DNA of 64,000 nucleotides. It comes from JAMOQA01 sp964420365. Its GTDB lineage: Bacteria > Acidobacteriota > Polarisedimenticolia > J045. The position numbers and the translations under genes were made by a program. This document shows positions 16,751 to 26,199 of the stretch, piece by piece (positions within the stretch are counted from its first letter, which is position 1; each line of letters starts with the position of its first letter). Under the pieces are notes generated by a model. It was not told the origin of the DNA and made no database searches. It saw nothing but the letters and a program-made list of their open reading frames with translations. The stretch covers positions 41,738-105,737 of the forward strand of contig CAYQTA010000036.1 of assembly GCA_964420365.1 (NCBI GenBank). Reading direction: 5' to 3'.

Positions 16751-16780
16751 TTTCTACCAGAGGCCGCCGACCCGGGGCAA
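16751..16780 (-). promoter_or_regulatory. Promoter of the B12 operon
   Basis: Minus-strand TTGCCC, an 18-base spacer and TAGAAA end about eight bases before the first paired bases of the riboswitch. The position is right for a transcript starting just at the aptamer; the boxes are moderate matches. Confidence 0.5.
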
Positions 16781-16787
16781 GCGGAAC

Positions 16788-18656
16788 CTACCAGCCGCAG
16801 GTGCGGCCCCGGTTCTGCTCGTCGAGCCACGCCTTGAGGGGCGCGAAGTAGTCGAGGATCGCCCGGGCATCCATCTCCCGCTCCCCGGTCAGGACCTCGA
16901 GGGCGTCGGGCCAGGGCCTCGAGAGGCCCATCGCGAGCATCGCGTGCAGGCGCTTCCCCGCCGCCCTGCTCCCGTAGATCGAGCACCGGTGGAGCGGACC
17001 CTCCCGGCCGGCGATCCGGCACAGCGCCCGGTGGAACTGGAACTGGAGGATGTGGGCGAGGAAGTAGCGGGTGTACGGCGTGTTGGCCGGCACGTGGTAC
17101 TTCGCCCCCGGGTCGAAGTCGGCTTCCGTGCGCGGGACCGGCGGGGCGATCCCCTGGTACTCCAGGCGCAGCGCCCACCAGGCCTCGTCGTACTTCTCCG
17201 GTGGGACCTCCCCGGAGAAGACCTTCCACCGCCACTGGTCCACCAGCAGGCCGAACGGCAGGAAGGCGACCTTGTCGAGGGCGACCTTCAGGAGGTGCCC
17301 GATGTCCTTCTCGGGCGGCGGCGCCTTCTCGAGCAGGCCGATCCTCACCAGGTACTCGGGCGTGATCGACAGCGCGAGCGTGTCGCCGATCCCCTCGTGG
17401 AACCCGTCGTTGGCAGAATCCCGGTACAGGGGAGGCTGGTGCCGGTAGGCGCGCTGGTAGTAGTTGTGGCCCAGCTCGTGGTGGACCGTGACGAAGTCTT
17501 CCCCGGTGATCTCGATGCACATCTTGAGCCGGAGGTCCTGGTCCCAGTCCACGTCCCAGGCGCTGGCGTGGCAGACCACCTCCCGGTCCCGGGGCTTGCG
17601 GAAGAGCGACCGCTCCCAGAACGTCTCCGGCAGCGGGTCGAGCCCCAGGCTGGTGAAGAAGCGCTCCCCGTAGCGGACCATCTCCACCTCGTCGATCCCC
17701 TTCGCCCGGAGGAGCGCCGTCAGGTCGTAGCCGGGGTCCGCGTCGCGCGGGGCGACCAGGTCGTAGACGTTCACCCAGCTCTGGGCCCACATGTTTCCCA
17801 GCAGGTGAGCGGGAATCGGGCCATCGGGCGGTACGAGGTCGGTCCCGTAGACCTCTCCCAGCCGGGCGCGGACGTAGCAGTGCAGCGCCTCGTAGAGGGG
17901 TCGCACCTGCTCCCACAGCCGGTCCACCTCCCGCGAGAACTCGTCGGCAGGCATGTCGTACTTCGAGCGCCACAGGTCGCCGACGTCGCGGAAGCCCAGT
18001 TCCCGCGCCCCCTCGTTGGCCAGCTCGACGAACCGTGCATACATCGGGCGCATCGGCGGCGAGACGGTGCGCCACCCCTTCCAGGCCTCCAGCAGCTCGG
18101 CCGGGTCACGGCTCTCCGCCATCACGCGCGAGAGCGCGCCGAGGTCGAGGCACCCATCCTCCCCGGCCCGGGCGCGGAGCGGGCTGCCCTCCGGCGGACA
18201 GTACCGGCCCGTCGCGTAGAGGCTGTCCATCTCCGTCGTCAGCCGGGTCAGCTCGTCCATCTTCGCCGGGTCCGACGGGGCCGGGATCGTCAGCGCCAGC
18301 TTGAGCAGCTTCAGCTTCCGCGCGACGTCGTACGGCAGCTCGAGCCCGTCGAAACGGGTCGCCTCCCGGGCGAGGCGCATCGTCGCCGCGATCATCTCCT
18401 GCTCCGCCTCGGCCGCCAGGATCTCCGTGTCGTGCGTGATGTAGGTCGCCCGGACCCAGCCGGCCCGCTCGGCGCGGACCCATTTCTCGAGCAGCTCCTG
18501 CTCGGCACGTTCCACGAACGCCGCCGCCTCCGCCGCGGTCGGCGGCCCCGCGGAGCCCGCCGCGCGGGCCAGGCCGGCGGCGGCCAGGGAAAGCACGAGG
18601 CACAGGCCGAGGTGCGGAACCAGGGACAGGGGACCGACCAGGTCGACGCGAGCCAT
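16788..18656 (-). CDS. M2-family peptidyl-dipeptidase (ACE-like zinc metallopeptidase)
   Basis: 622 residues, the length of a single angiotensin-converting-enzyme domain. Zinc motif HHELGHNYYQ near residues 391-400 (HExxH), with the third ligand Glu in DGFHEGIGDTLALS about 25 residues later. Further M2 hallmarks are AWDVDWDQDLRLKMC, MWAQSWVNVYDL and the C-terminal HILQFQFHRALC. A signal-peptide-like start (LGLCLVLSLAAAGLARA) indicates export. It removes dipeptides from peptide C-termini and would complement the secreted endopeptidases nearby. The ATG at 18656 is chosen because GGAGG is seven bases upstream; a GTG three bases earlier would be too close. Confidence 0.92.
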   Translation of the reverse strand: MARVDLVGPLSLVPHLGLCLVLSLAAAGLARAAGSAGPPTAAEAAAFVERAEQELLEKWVRAERAGWVRATYITHDTEILAAEAEQEMIAATMRLAREATRFDGLELPYDVARKLKLLKLALTIPAPSDPAKMDELTRLTTEMDSLYATGRYCPPEGSPLRARAGEDGCLDLGALSRVMAESRDPAELLEAWKGWRTVSPPMRPMYARFVELANEGARELGFRDVGDLWRSKYDMPADEFSREVDRLWEQVRPLYEALHCYVRARLGEVYGTDLVPPDGPIPAHLLGNMWAQSWVNVYDLVAPRDADPGYDLTALLRAKGIDEVEMVRYGERFFTSLGLDPLPETFWERSLFRKPRDREVVCHASAWDVDWDQDLRLKMCIEITGEDFVTVHHELGHNYYQRAYRHQPPLYRDSANDGFHEGIGDTLALSITPEYLVRIGLLEKAPPPEKDIGHLLKVALDKVAFLPFGLLVDQWRWKVFSGEVPPEKYDEAWWALRLEYQGIAPPVPRTEADFDPGAKYHVPANTPYTRYFLAHILQFQFHRALCRIAGREGPLHRCSIYGSRAAGKRLHAMLAMGLSRPWPDALEVLTGEREMDARAILDYFAPLKAWLDEQNRGRTCGW

Positions 18657-18758
18657 CACGATTCCTCCGTGGCGACACCGGCGCGGGCCGCGCCCCGCCG
18701 GGCCGCGGGAACGCCGATGATGCCCGTCCCCGGCAGGAGCTGTCCACCCGCGTCCGCG

Positions 18759-19142
18759 TCAGGATCGATCGCCGAAGACACCGACCTTGTACGTGAAGAA
18801 CTTCAGGGGAAAGACGATCGCGAGGGCGAGGAAGATCGCCACGTGGACCGGCCACCCGGTCAGCCACTCGATCACGTTGAACAGGCTCCAGTCCGTGAAC
18901 CGGAACGTCGCGTTCGCCAGGAGGTACTTCGCCCCCTGCCGCGCCGCGTGCTCGGGGGCCGAGTCGAAGATCCAGTGGCGGTTCAACACGAAGTTCACGA
19001 CGAACACGACCACCTGGGCGATCCCGTACGCCACCGGCCGTGGCAGCTCCAGCACCCCCAGGTAGAGCCGCGTCTGCCCGAGGAGCAGGAGGTAGGTGAC
19101 CACCCCCAGCATGGCGAACTTCGCGAACTTCTTCCCCGTCAC
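18759..19142 (-). CDS. GtrA-family membrane protein
   Basis: 127 residues with four predicted membrane helices and the family patterns KFAMLGVVTYLLLL, FVVNFVLNRHWIFDS and LKFFTYKVGVFG. GtrA-like proteins are thought to help move undecaprenyl-phosphate-linked sugars across the membrane. It starts at a GTG eight bases after the stop of the glycosyltransferase gene, so the two form a pair, as GtrA and a DPMS-type transferase usually do. Confidence 0.9.
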   Translation of the reverse strand: MTGKKFAKFAMLGVVTYLLLLGQTRLYLGVLELPRPVAYGIAQVVVFVVNFVLNRHWIFDSAPEHAARQGAKYLLANATFRFTDWSLFNVIEWLTGWPVHVAIFLALAIVFPLKFFTYKVGVFGDRS

Positions 19143-19149
19143 GGCGAGG

Positions 19150-20070
19150 TCACCGGCACTTGCGGACGATCAGCTCGGCGAGCAACCCGAAGAGCAGGGT
19201 CTGGAGCCCGAAGAGGCCCGTACCGAGCACGAGGTTGACCGACCGGATCGGCTTCGGTCCGCCCCCGAGGAACCACTCGGTGACCTGCCATCCGGCGACG
19301 ATCATCGCGATCGCGAGGAAGGCGATTCCCAGGGGAGCGAACACCCGCATCGGCCGCACGCCGACCAGGACCATCACGATCTGCGGGAGAACCTTGAACG
19401 GGTACCGGAACGAAACGAAGGACCGACCCGTGGTCCGCTTCCGGAACGTCACCGGCACCTGTTCGAAGCGCATCCCCTTCAGGTAGGCGTCGAGCAGGAC
19501 CTGCTGCGTGTAGTTGTAGTCCCCGGGCAGGAAGAACACCTCGAGGTAGGCCCGGGCCACGGCGAAGATGCCGGGCTGCGAGTCCCGCACCGGCCAGCCC
19601 GTCAACCAGCGCATCAGGCCGGTGAAGACCAGGTTGCCGACGCGGCGGACGAACGGCATGCGGTACTCGATCCGCTCGAAGCGGTTCCCGTAGACCACGT
19701 CCGCCTCGTCCTCGAGGATCGGCCGCACCAGGTCATGGATGTCCGCCGGATCGTGCTGGAGATCCGCGTCGAACTTGACCGCGATGTCGGCGCCATCGGC
19801 CCGCGCCGCGGCGAGCCCCGTCCGGACGGCGGCCCCGAGTCCCCGGTTGACCCGGTGCCGAAGGACACGGTGTGCCCCCGCCTCCTCGGCGAGCGCGCGC
19901 GTCCGGTCCCGGGAGCCGTCGTCGACCACGTAGACCCGGAGGTCGATCCCCCGCTGCGCCAGGCGCTCGCCCTCCCGGCGAAGGGCCCGGACCGCGTCCG
20001 CGATTCGCTCCTCCTCGTTGTAGGCCGGCACGACGACGATGACCCGCGAGGGTTCCTGCCGCGACGCCAC
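19150..20070 (-). CDS. Family 2 glycosyltransferase, polyprenol-phosphate type
   Basis: 306 residues. GT-A fold motifs: VIVVVPAYNEEERI at the N-terminus, VYVVDDGSRDRT, NRGLGAAVRTGLAAA and FDADLQHDP (the metal-binding DxD region). Two membrane helices near the C-terminus (about residues 220-290) fit DPMS/GtrB-like enzymes that load a sugar onto polyprenyl phosphate. The GTG at 20070 has an excellent AGGAGG four bases upstream; an upstream in-frame ATG lacks a binding site. It works with the adjacent GtrA, probably in envelope glycan modification; the sugar cannot be read from the sequence. Confidence 0.88.
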   Translation of the reverse strand: MASRQEPSRVIVVVPAYNEEERIADAVRALRREGERLAQRGIDLRVYVVDDGSRDRTRALAEEAGAHRVLRHRVNRGLGAAVRTGLAAARADGADIAVKFDADLQHDPADIHDLVRPILEDEADVVYGNRFERIEYRMPFVRRVGNLVFTGLMRWLTGWPVRDSQPGIFAVARAYLEVFFLPGDYNYTQQVLLDAYLKGMRFEQVPVTFRKRTTGRSFVSFRYPFKVLPQIVMVLVGVRPMRVFAPLGIAFLAIAMIVAGWQVTEWFLGGGPKPIRSVNLVLGTGLFGLQTLLFGLLAELIVRKCR

Positions 20071-20267
20071 GCTTCCTCCTTCCTGCCCCTCCCCCGGGGC
20101 GCTCCATAACATACGTCATCCCGGTCCACGCCGCGGCGAATTCCGGTCACCCCGGGAGCGGTCGGGCGGCGGGAACGGACGGTCGCGAATTCTGCTGCCG
20201 CCCGTCGGCGATCGCCGTACCGTTCCGGGACGACCGCCCGCCGGGCGGTCCAAGCCGGAGGTCCGCC

Positions 20268-23200
20268 ATGCGAGTCGCCCCCCGCTCCCCGATCGCCTGC
20301 TGCCTGCTGTTCGTCCTCGCCCTCGTCCTCCCGGTCCTTGCCGGGCCCGGGCGGCCCGCCAGGTGGCGGATGCGGGTCGTCCTGCCCCCGGCCGAGGATG
20401 CCGGGGACGTGGCACGGTCGTTCGAACAGGAAGGCATCGACGTCGCCGCCGTGAACCGCGAGCGGGGCATCCTCGAGGTGATCGGCGGCGAGGACCTCCG
20501 CGCACGACTCCTCGCCCGGGGCTGGTCCCCCGAGATCCTGGAAACGTACGGGCCGGCGACCGACGAGGGAACCCGGTCCCTCGACCAGTACCTCGAGCCC
20601 TCCGAGATCGAGGCGCGGCTGGAACAGCTGGAGGCCGCCCATCCCGGGATCGCCAAGCGGTTCGCCTACGCCACGACCCACGAGGGGCGCACGGCGTGGG
20701 CCATGAAGATCTCGGACAACGTCGATACCGAGGAGGACGAGCCGGCGATCCTGTTCGTCGCCCAGCACCACGCCCGGGAGGTGATGACTCCCGAGGTCGC
20801 AATGGACATGATCGAGCGGCTGCTCGACGGGTACGGGACCGACCCGGAGATCACCCGCTGGGTCGACGACTACGAGATCTGGGTCCTCCCCTGCCACAAC
20901 CCGGACGGGTCGGACTACGTGTTCCACCACGACAACATGTGGAGGAAGAACCGCCGGGACAACGGGGACGGCACCTGGGGAGTCGATCCGAACCGCAACT
21001 ATCCCTTCCAGTGGGGCGGCACGGTCTGCGACGGGTCCTCGGGCAGCACCTCGTCGAACACGTACCGGGGCCCCTCGGCGGCCTCGGAGCCGATCACGGG
21101 CGGGATCATGGACCTCGCCCGGCAGCACCGCCCGGTCTACGCGGTCTCCTGGCACACCTACAGCGAGCTGGTCCTCCACTCGTACGGGTGTGACGGGGAG
21201 CTGCCCGGCAGGCCCGACCTCCTGCTGATCCGCGAGCTTGCCGGCGAGCTCGCGGCGAAGATGGTTTCCGACGACCGGGAGCACTGGTACGAGTTCGGGT
21301 CGGCGGCCGAGCTGCTCTACGAGGTCGACGGGGAATGGGGCGACTGGTTCTACGGCGAACTCGGCGTCCCGAACGTCACTTTCGAGCTCAATGCCAGTGC
21401 CCAGGGCTTCCAGCCGGACTACGACCGCTGGCGGGACGACACGGTCGAGCGGGCCCGGGCCGGTTGGCGATACTTCCTGCGCCGCATGGAGAAGTCCCGC
21501 GTCACCGGGCACGTCACCGATGCCTGCACCGGGGCGCCTCTCGAGGCGACGGTCGGGCTCGCGGAGCAGGTCCTCCCGAACGGCGAGACCGAGCGGACGA
21601 GCGAGCCGGGATTCGGCCGGTTCGACATCCCCGTCCTGCCCGGCAGCTACCACGTCGACGCGGACCTGGCCGGCTACCACTCCCAGTCGTGGCCCGTCGA
21701 GGTGGCCTTCGGTCCCGTCGACCGGGAGATCCACCTCGTCCCCGAGGGCTCCCGGGCGATCGCCCTTTCCCGCGTCACCGTGCTGGACGGTAGCGGGGGG
21801 GATGGCGACGGCCGCCTCGATCCCGGCGAGACGGCAGATCTCTCCCTCGAGGCCTATGCCACGGGCGACGCGGCGACCGGCGTCTCGGTGGTGGTCACCT
21901 GTGACGATCCGTACGTCAGCGTGCTGGACGGGGAGGCCACGATCGGAGACCTGGCCGCCGGCGAACGCCGCGCCAACCCGGCCGACGATCCCGTGACGCT
22001 CCGGGTGGCCCCCGACGCTCCGGAGGGTCACGAGTTCCTCCTCCACGTCGAGTTCGCGGCGGAGGAGGAACTCTGTTCTTCCGCCGGGGACCCTGCCCTG
22101 ACCGTCACGAAGGGACTCCGGGCCTGCCCAGCCGTCGAGGAGACGATGGACGAGGACCCGGGCTGGGAGATCGACAACGGCGGAGCGGCGGACGGCTGGG
22201 AGTTCGGCCACCCGGACACCACCGGGGGACCTTCCGGCTGCGCCACGGGCGACACGTGCTACGGGACCAACCTGGACGGCAACTACGGCAACAACGGGCA
22301 CTTCGTGCTGACGGCGGGCCCGTGGGACCTCTCGACCCTCGTCCATCCCGAGCTCCGCTTCGCCCGCTGGCTCGTGACCGAGACCGGGTTCGACATCGCC
22401 CGGGTGCTGGTCCGCGCCGGCGCCGACGCCGACTGGCAGGAGGTCTGGTCCGGGTTCGGACGAGACGCGGAGTGGGTGGAGACCCGCTACGACCTTTCGC
22501 CCTGGGTGGACCGGGACGAGGAGGTCTGGATCCGCTTCGAGCTCGAGACCGACGGCGCGACGACCCGGGCCGGTTTCTACGTGGACGACTTCCGCATCTG
22601 TGGCGACGAGCTGCCCGGCCCCGGCGGGCGCCTCAAGTACCGGGACCACGCGGTCGACGACTCGGACCCGGCGTACGGGAACGGCAACGGCCGCTGGGAC
22701 GAGGGGGAGACGATCACGCTGGAGGTGCAGGTCGTCAACACCTCCAACCAGGACGCCCGGGCGGTCAGCGGCGTGCTCTCCACCGACACGCCCGGGGTGA
22801 CGATCCGGAACCGGGTCGCCGACTGGCCCGACGTTCCCTCCGGCGGCACCGGCTGGTCCCTCGCGCCCCACTTCACCGTGACGGCCGACTCCGGCTGCGG
22901 CACCGAGGTCGCCTTCCAGCTCGAGATGCGCTGGGACGACGGCAGCTCCTCGACGAGCACCTTCACGGTGCCGATCGGTCTCGTCATCCACGAGGACGTT
23001 CTCCTGGACGACTTCGAGGAAGACGGGGGCTGGACCGCGGGCGGGGACGCCCACGACGGCCTCTTCGTGCGGCAGGATCCCCACGGGGTGAACGACGCGT
23101 CGGTCGGACCGGTGCAGCCCGAGGACGACCACACGGAGTTCCCCGGGGAGCTCTGCTGGGTCACCGGGAACCCGGCCCCCGGCCCCGGCTTCGCCCCCGA

Positions 23201-23864
23201 GGACGGCGATGTCGACGTCGGGACGGCGTGGATCGAGTCGCCGACGTTCGACGGGACCGGCGAGGGAACGCTCTACCTCGAGTTCGCCCGCTGGTTCCAC
23301 CGGACGAAGCTCAACCCGCTCGACGAGGCGGACTACACGCTCGAGGTCAGCAACGACGGCGGCGCCACCTGGACCGAGGTGGAGAAGCTCGAGGCGAACG
23401 CCTCGGCCTGGCAGGTCGTCCGCTTCGACCTCGACCAGTTCGTGCCGCGCTCGAGCAACATGAGGCTCCGGTTCTCGGCCCGCGAGCTGAAGCGCCAGCC
23501 GGGTGACCCGCTGGTCGAACTGCTCGTCGACGACGTCCACGCCTGGCGCGAGAAGGAGGAGTGCGAGCCGTTCACGCCCGCCGAGGACCTGCCCCCGAAC
23601 CCGGTCGGCAACACGGTCCGGCTGAGCCGTCGTCGGTTCGACGTCCGGCTCGACTGGACCGCGCCGCAGCAGGACGCCGAGCACGGCCCGGCCCGGTTCT
23701 ACCCGGTCTGGCGCTCCGATCGCCCGGACGGCGGCTTCGGCGAGGTCGGCTCCCCCACCGCCACGTTCCACGTGGACGTGGACGCGGGCGGGCCGAGCTC
23801 CGGGAACTGCTTCTACCTCGTCTCCGCGGAGAACGCGGCCGGCGAGTCCGGCGAGGCCCCCTGA
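20268..23864 (+). CDS. Large secreted M14 zinc carboxypeptidase with C-terminal beta modules
   Basis: 1198 residues. Signal peptide, a propeptide-like region to about residue 105, then the M14 domain at about 110-410: HHAREVMTPE (zinc ligands, near 166), WRKNRR, DPNRNYPFQW (substrate-binding Asn-Arg), WHTYSELVLH (third zinc ligand, near 294) and the catalytic Glu in NVTFELNAS (near 371). A carboxypeptidase-regulatory-like beta domain (VTGHVTDACTGAPLEATV) and repeated jelly-roll and fibronectin-like modules follow, ending in the recurrent C-terminal module (GNCFYLVSAENAAGESG). The ATG has GGAGG six bases upstream. Likely removes C-terminal residues from extracellular peptides. Closest known style: carboxypeptidase T. 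Confidence 0.9.
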   Translation: MRVAPRSPIACCLLFVLALVLPVLAGPGRPARWRMRVVLPPAEDAGDVARSFEQEGIDVAAVNRERGILEVIGGEDLRARLLARGWSPEILETYGPATDEGTRSLDQYLEPSEIEARLEQLEAAHPGIAKRFAYATTHEGRTAWAMKISDNVDTEEDEPAILFVAQHHAREVMTPEVAMDMIERLLDGYGTDPEITRWVDDYEIWVLPCHNPDGSDYVFHHDNMWRKNRRDNGDGTWGVDPNRNYPFQWGGTVCDGSSGSTSSNTYRGPSAASEPITGGIMDLARQHRPVYAVSWHTYSELVLHSYGCDGELPGRPDLLLIRELAGELAAKMVSDDREHWYEFGSAAELLYEVDGEWGDWFYGELGVPNVTFELNASAQGFQPDYDRWRDDTVERARAGWRYFLRRMEKSRVTGHVTDACTGAPLEATVGLAEQVLPNGETERTSEPGFGRFDIPVLPGSYHVDADLAGYHSQSWPVEVAFGPVDREIHLVPEGSRAIALSRVTVLDGSGGDGDGRLDPGETADLSLEAYATGDAATGVSVVVTCDDPYVSVLDGEATIGDLAAGERRANPADDPVTLRVAPDAPEGHEFLLHVEFAAEEELCSSAGDPALTVTKGLRACPAVEETMDEDPGWEIDNGGAADGWEFGHPDTTGGPSGCATGDTCYGTNLDGNYGNNGHFVLTAGPWDLSTLVHPELRFARWLVTETGFDIARVLVRAGADADWQEVWSGFGRDAEWVETRYDLSPWVDRDEEVWIRFELETDGATTRAGFYVDDFRICGDELPGPGGRLKYRDHAVDDSDPAYGNGNGRWDEGETITLEVQVVNTSNQDARAVSGVLSTDTPGVTIRNRVADWPDVPSGGTGWSLAPHFTVTADSGCGTEVAFQLEMRWDDGSSSTSTFTVPIGLVIHEDVLLDDFEEDGGWTAGGDAHDGLFVRQDPHGVNDASVGPVQPEDDHTEFPGELCWVTGNPAPGPGFAPEDGDVDVGTAWIESPTFDGTGEGTLYLEFARWFHRTKLNPLDEADYTLEVSNDGGATWTEVEKLEANASAWQVVRFDLDQFVPRSSNMRLRFSARELKRQPGDPLVELLVDDVHAWREKEECEPFTPAEDLPPNPVGNTVRLSRRRFDVRLDWTAPQQDAEHGPARFYPVWRSDRPDGGFGEVGSPTATFHVDVDAGGPSSGNCFYLVSAENAAGESGEAP

Positions 23865-23887
23865 CCGCCGCAGGGGCGGCGGATCAG
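23861..23887. terminator. Bidirectional hairpin between convergent genes
   Basis: CTGACCGCCG pairs with CGGCGG-A-TCAG around a 6-base loop, with a single bulged A. The hairpin includes the stop codons of both convergent genes (TGA at 23862 and TCA at 23884). No T tract is seen on either side. Confidence 0.45.
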
Positions 23888-24702
23888 CGCAGCCAGTTCT
23901 CGATCATCTCGTCGGTGATGCGGGCGGGGTGGTTGCGCCAGACGACCTTGCCGTCCTTGACGACGGCCGCTGCCGGGATGCCCCGCACCGCGAAGAAGCT
24001 GGCGAGTTCTCCCTTCTCCTGGGCCACCGGGTAGGTCACGTGCTGCCGGGAGAGAAACTGCTCGACCTCCTCGGGCGTCTTTCCGTGGGTCAGGCGCGTC
24101 AGGCCGACGATCTCGAGGCCGCGGTCGTGGTACTTCTCGTAGAGCGCCTGGAGCTTCGGCACCTCCCGCCGGCAGTGCGGGCACCAGACCTCCCAGAACA
24201 CGACGATGGTCGCCTTCGCCTTCTCCGGGTGGAAATCGCCCTCGCCGCGGAACCAGCGGACGACCTTTCCCGCGATGTCGGGAGCATCCTTCCCGACCAC
24301 GTTCACCTGGGCCAGCAGCGAGATCGCCCGGCGCCCGGAAGAGGTATCCGCGTAGTCGCGGCGGAGTTCCTCGAGCAGCCTCCTCGCCCGCTCGAGGTCG
24401 TTCCGGTTCAGCGCCTCGCGCGCCTGCCGGAGCTTCGCGGCCGCCTCCTTGTTGCGGACGCCCGCCGCCTTCTTCTGCGGGGCGGCCGCCTGCCGCCGGG
24501 GCTGCGAGGCGAGCTTCTTCTCGAGCTCCAGCATCCGCCCCTCGAGGGAGGCCTGCAGCTCGGCGAGGGCCTTCTCCAGCTTTTCGACCCGCTGCTCGAG
24601 GGCGGTGACCCTCTCGTCGGTCTTCCGCCGGCCCGCCCGGGCCGGGAGGGCGACGAGGGACACGAGGAGGACCAGGGACAGGATGACCGGGACGCGCTTC
24701 AT
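23884..24702 (-). CDS. Exported TlpA-like thioredoxin with N-terminal coiled coil
   Basis: 272 residues. A signal peptide (ILSLVLLVSLVALPARA) is followed by a coiled coil (VTALEQRVEKLEKALAELQ, about 30-65) and a helical, possibly TPR-like, segment (REALNRNDLERARRLLEELR). A thioredoxin fold from about residue 140 has the redox motif WCPHC and the cis-Pro in GIPAAAVV. The dithiol likely acts in the periplasm as a reductase or peroxidase-like factor. The start ATG has GGAGGTGAG upstream. The secreted nuclease-like gene ends 68 bases upstream on the same strand and may be co-transcribed. Confidence 0.85.
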   Translation of the reverse strand: MKRVPVILSLVLLVSLVALPARAGRRKTDERVTALEQRVEKLEKALAELQASLEGRMLELEKKLASQPRRQAAAPQKKAAGVRNKEAAAKLRQAREALNRNDLERARRLLEELRRDYADTSSGRRAISLLAQVNVVGKDAPDIAGKVVRWFRGEGDFHPEKAKATIVVFWEVWCPHCRREVPKLQALYEKYHDRGLEIVGLTRLTHGKTPEEVEQFLSRQHVTYPVAQEKGELASFFAVRGIPAAAVVKDGKVVWRNHPARITDEMIENWLR

Positions 24703-24770
24703 CGGGCTCACCTCCGGGATGACGATCGCCGCCGAAGATACCGCCGCGACCGCCCGGAAGCACGCGTCCC

Positions 24771-26126
24771 TCACGGACACCCTTCGCCCGCCGCCCTCGA
24801 CCCCCACGGACCCGGCCCGCCACAGCCATCGTCCACGCCGCGGAAGACGTAGTGCCATCCCGTCCCCGGGGCGGGCAGCTCCGGGTCCTCGAAGACCGTG
24901 TCGGACGGGTCCGGGTCCCGGTCGGTCACGCACCGACCGTCGTCCGCATCCCCGAGCCGGCCCCGCGCGGCGTCGTACCGGTCGGCGGAGGGGAGCGGAT
25001 CCCACGTGAAGCGGGCGACGTCGGCCGCGATCTTCCGGCCGAGCACGCCGGACACCGGGGCGGGGGTTCCCTCGTCCGCGTCGAGGGGCGCGCAGTCGGC
25101 GCCGTCGTCGATCCCGTCCCCGTCCGCGTCGACCGGGGCGCGGAGGAACTCGCCGAACACGTCGAGGTGGTCCGAGGCGTTGGCGCTGGTCCCGCACGGA
25201 AGGGGGTCTCCGGCCTTCGGCAGCCGGTTTCCCGGGGGCGGGTCGTCCACGCCGTTGTCGTCACAGGCGTCGTACACCTCGGTCCCGGCCACGTCCCCGT
25301 GCTCCTCCAGCCAGAGAAGGTCCAGGCGGCGGAACGTCGGCGGGTGGGTGACCGGGTCCCCCGGGTCGTCCTCGTGGAACGCGTCGAGCAGCACCATCCC
25401 CGCCTCCTCCAGCGTGACGAACGGGTCGTAGACGACGGGAAACTCGATGTCCTCTCCGAGGCGATACGTGCTCGGCAGGTCGGGCGGCGGCTCGTTGAAG
25501 ACCGGGCTGCCGAACGGTCCGTTCCGCGGGTCCTCGTTGAAGTCACCGAGCAGCACGATCGGCGAGCCCGGGGTCTCCTCCCGGATCCGGTCGATCGCCT
25601 GGACGATCCGCCGCACCTCCACCTGCCGCCGGAACCTGTCGGTGTCCGACGTCCCCGCCTTGAGGTGGACGACGAGAAACGCCCAGGGATGCAGGCCGGG
25701 GTCGACCGTGATCCGGGCGACGAACATGTCGCGGGTGATGTCGTTCGCGTTCGGGTCGCCGGAGAGCTCGGCCGCCGACCACGAGTCCGTCCGGGCGATC
25801 GGCAGCCGCGAGAGCACGCCGTTGCGCAGGTTCCCCGAAAGGGTGCCCGAGATCTCGGAGGCGGCGTGGTACGGGTAGCCGGCCGCTTCCGCCAGGTCGT
25901 CCAGGTGACCCAGGTCGGCGCTGCCGTGGATCTCCTGGAGCGCGGCCACGTCGGCGTCCACCCGCTCCAGCACGGCCACGAGGGCGTTCCACTCGGTCGA
26001 GCCCGGCTCGCCGAACCCGGCGGTGTTGTAGGTGGCGCCGCGGAGCCCGTCGGCGCGGCTGCCACCGGCCGCCCCCAGGAGGGCGGCCGCCACGACGAGC
26101 CAGCGTCCTGCGCGGAACCGTTCCAT
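24771..26126 (-). CDS. Secreted endonuclease/exonuclease/phosphatase-family protein
   Basis: 451 residues with a signal peptide. The EEP (DNase I-like) domain spans about residues 25-320: metal-binding Glu in AALQEIHG, the catalytic block VLLGDFNEDP, and SDHLDVFGEF with the Asp-His pair near its end. An acidic linker with DADGDGIDDGADC, a thrombospondin-type-3-like calcium motif, precedes the C-terminal module ending in GEGCP. The substrate could be extracellular DNA or a phosphoester; the fold does not say. The ATG at 26126 begins the signal peptide; upstream in-frame sequence overlaps the divergent glpD promoter region. Confidence 0.82.
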   Translation of the reverse strand: MERFRAGRWLVVAAALLGAAGGSRADGLRGATYNTAGFGEPGSTEWNALVAVLERVDADVAALQEIHGSADLGHLDDLAEAAGYPYHAASEISGTLSGNLRNGVLSRLPIARTDSWSAAELSGDPNANDITRDMFVARITVDPGLHPWAFLVVHLKAGTSDTDRFRRQVEVRRIVQAIDRIREETPGSPIVLLGDFNEDPRNGPFGSPVFNEPPPDLPSTYRLGEDIEFPVVYDPFVTLEEAGMVLLDAFHEDDPGDPVTHPPTFRRLDLLWLEEHGDVAGTEVYDACDDNGVDDPPPGNRLPKAGDPLPCGTSANASDHLDVFGEFLRAPVDADGDGIDDGADCAPLDADEGTPAPVSGVLGRKIAADVARFTWDPLPSADRYDAARGRLGDADDGRCVTDRDPDPSDTVFEDPELPAPGTGWHYVFRGVDDGCGGPGPWGSRAAGEGCP

Positions 26127-26199
26127 GACCGGGAATGTCCGGCGACCCGGTCGGCGGCGCCACCCCTGCGGTATCGTTGGGGGCTGCGGAGGCTGCCTG

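Noticed and set aside
15057..19238. Open frame of 1393 codons on the plus strand
   Set aside because: It runs antisense through the riboswitch and the M2 peptidase, both of which are well supported. No conserved motif.
19614..23771. Open frame of 1385 codons on the minus strand
   Set aside because: Antisense to the M14 carboxypeptidase, whose zinc motifs are clear on the other strand.
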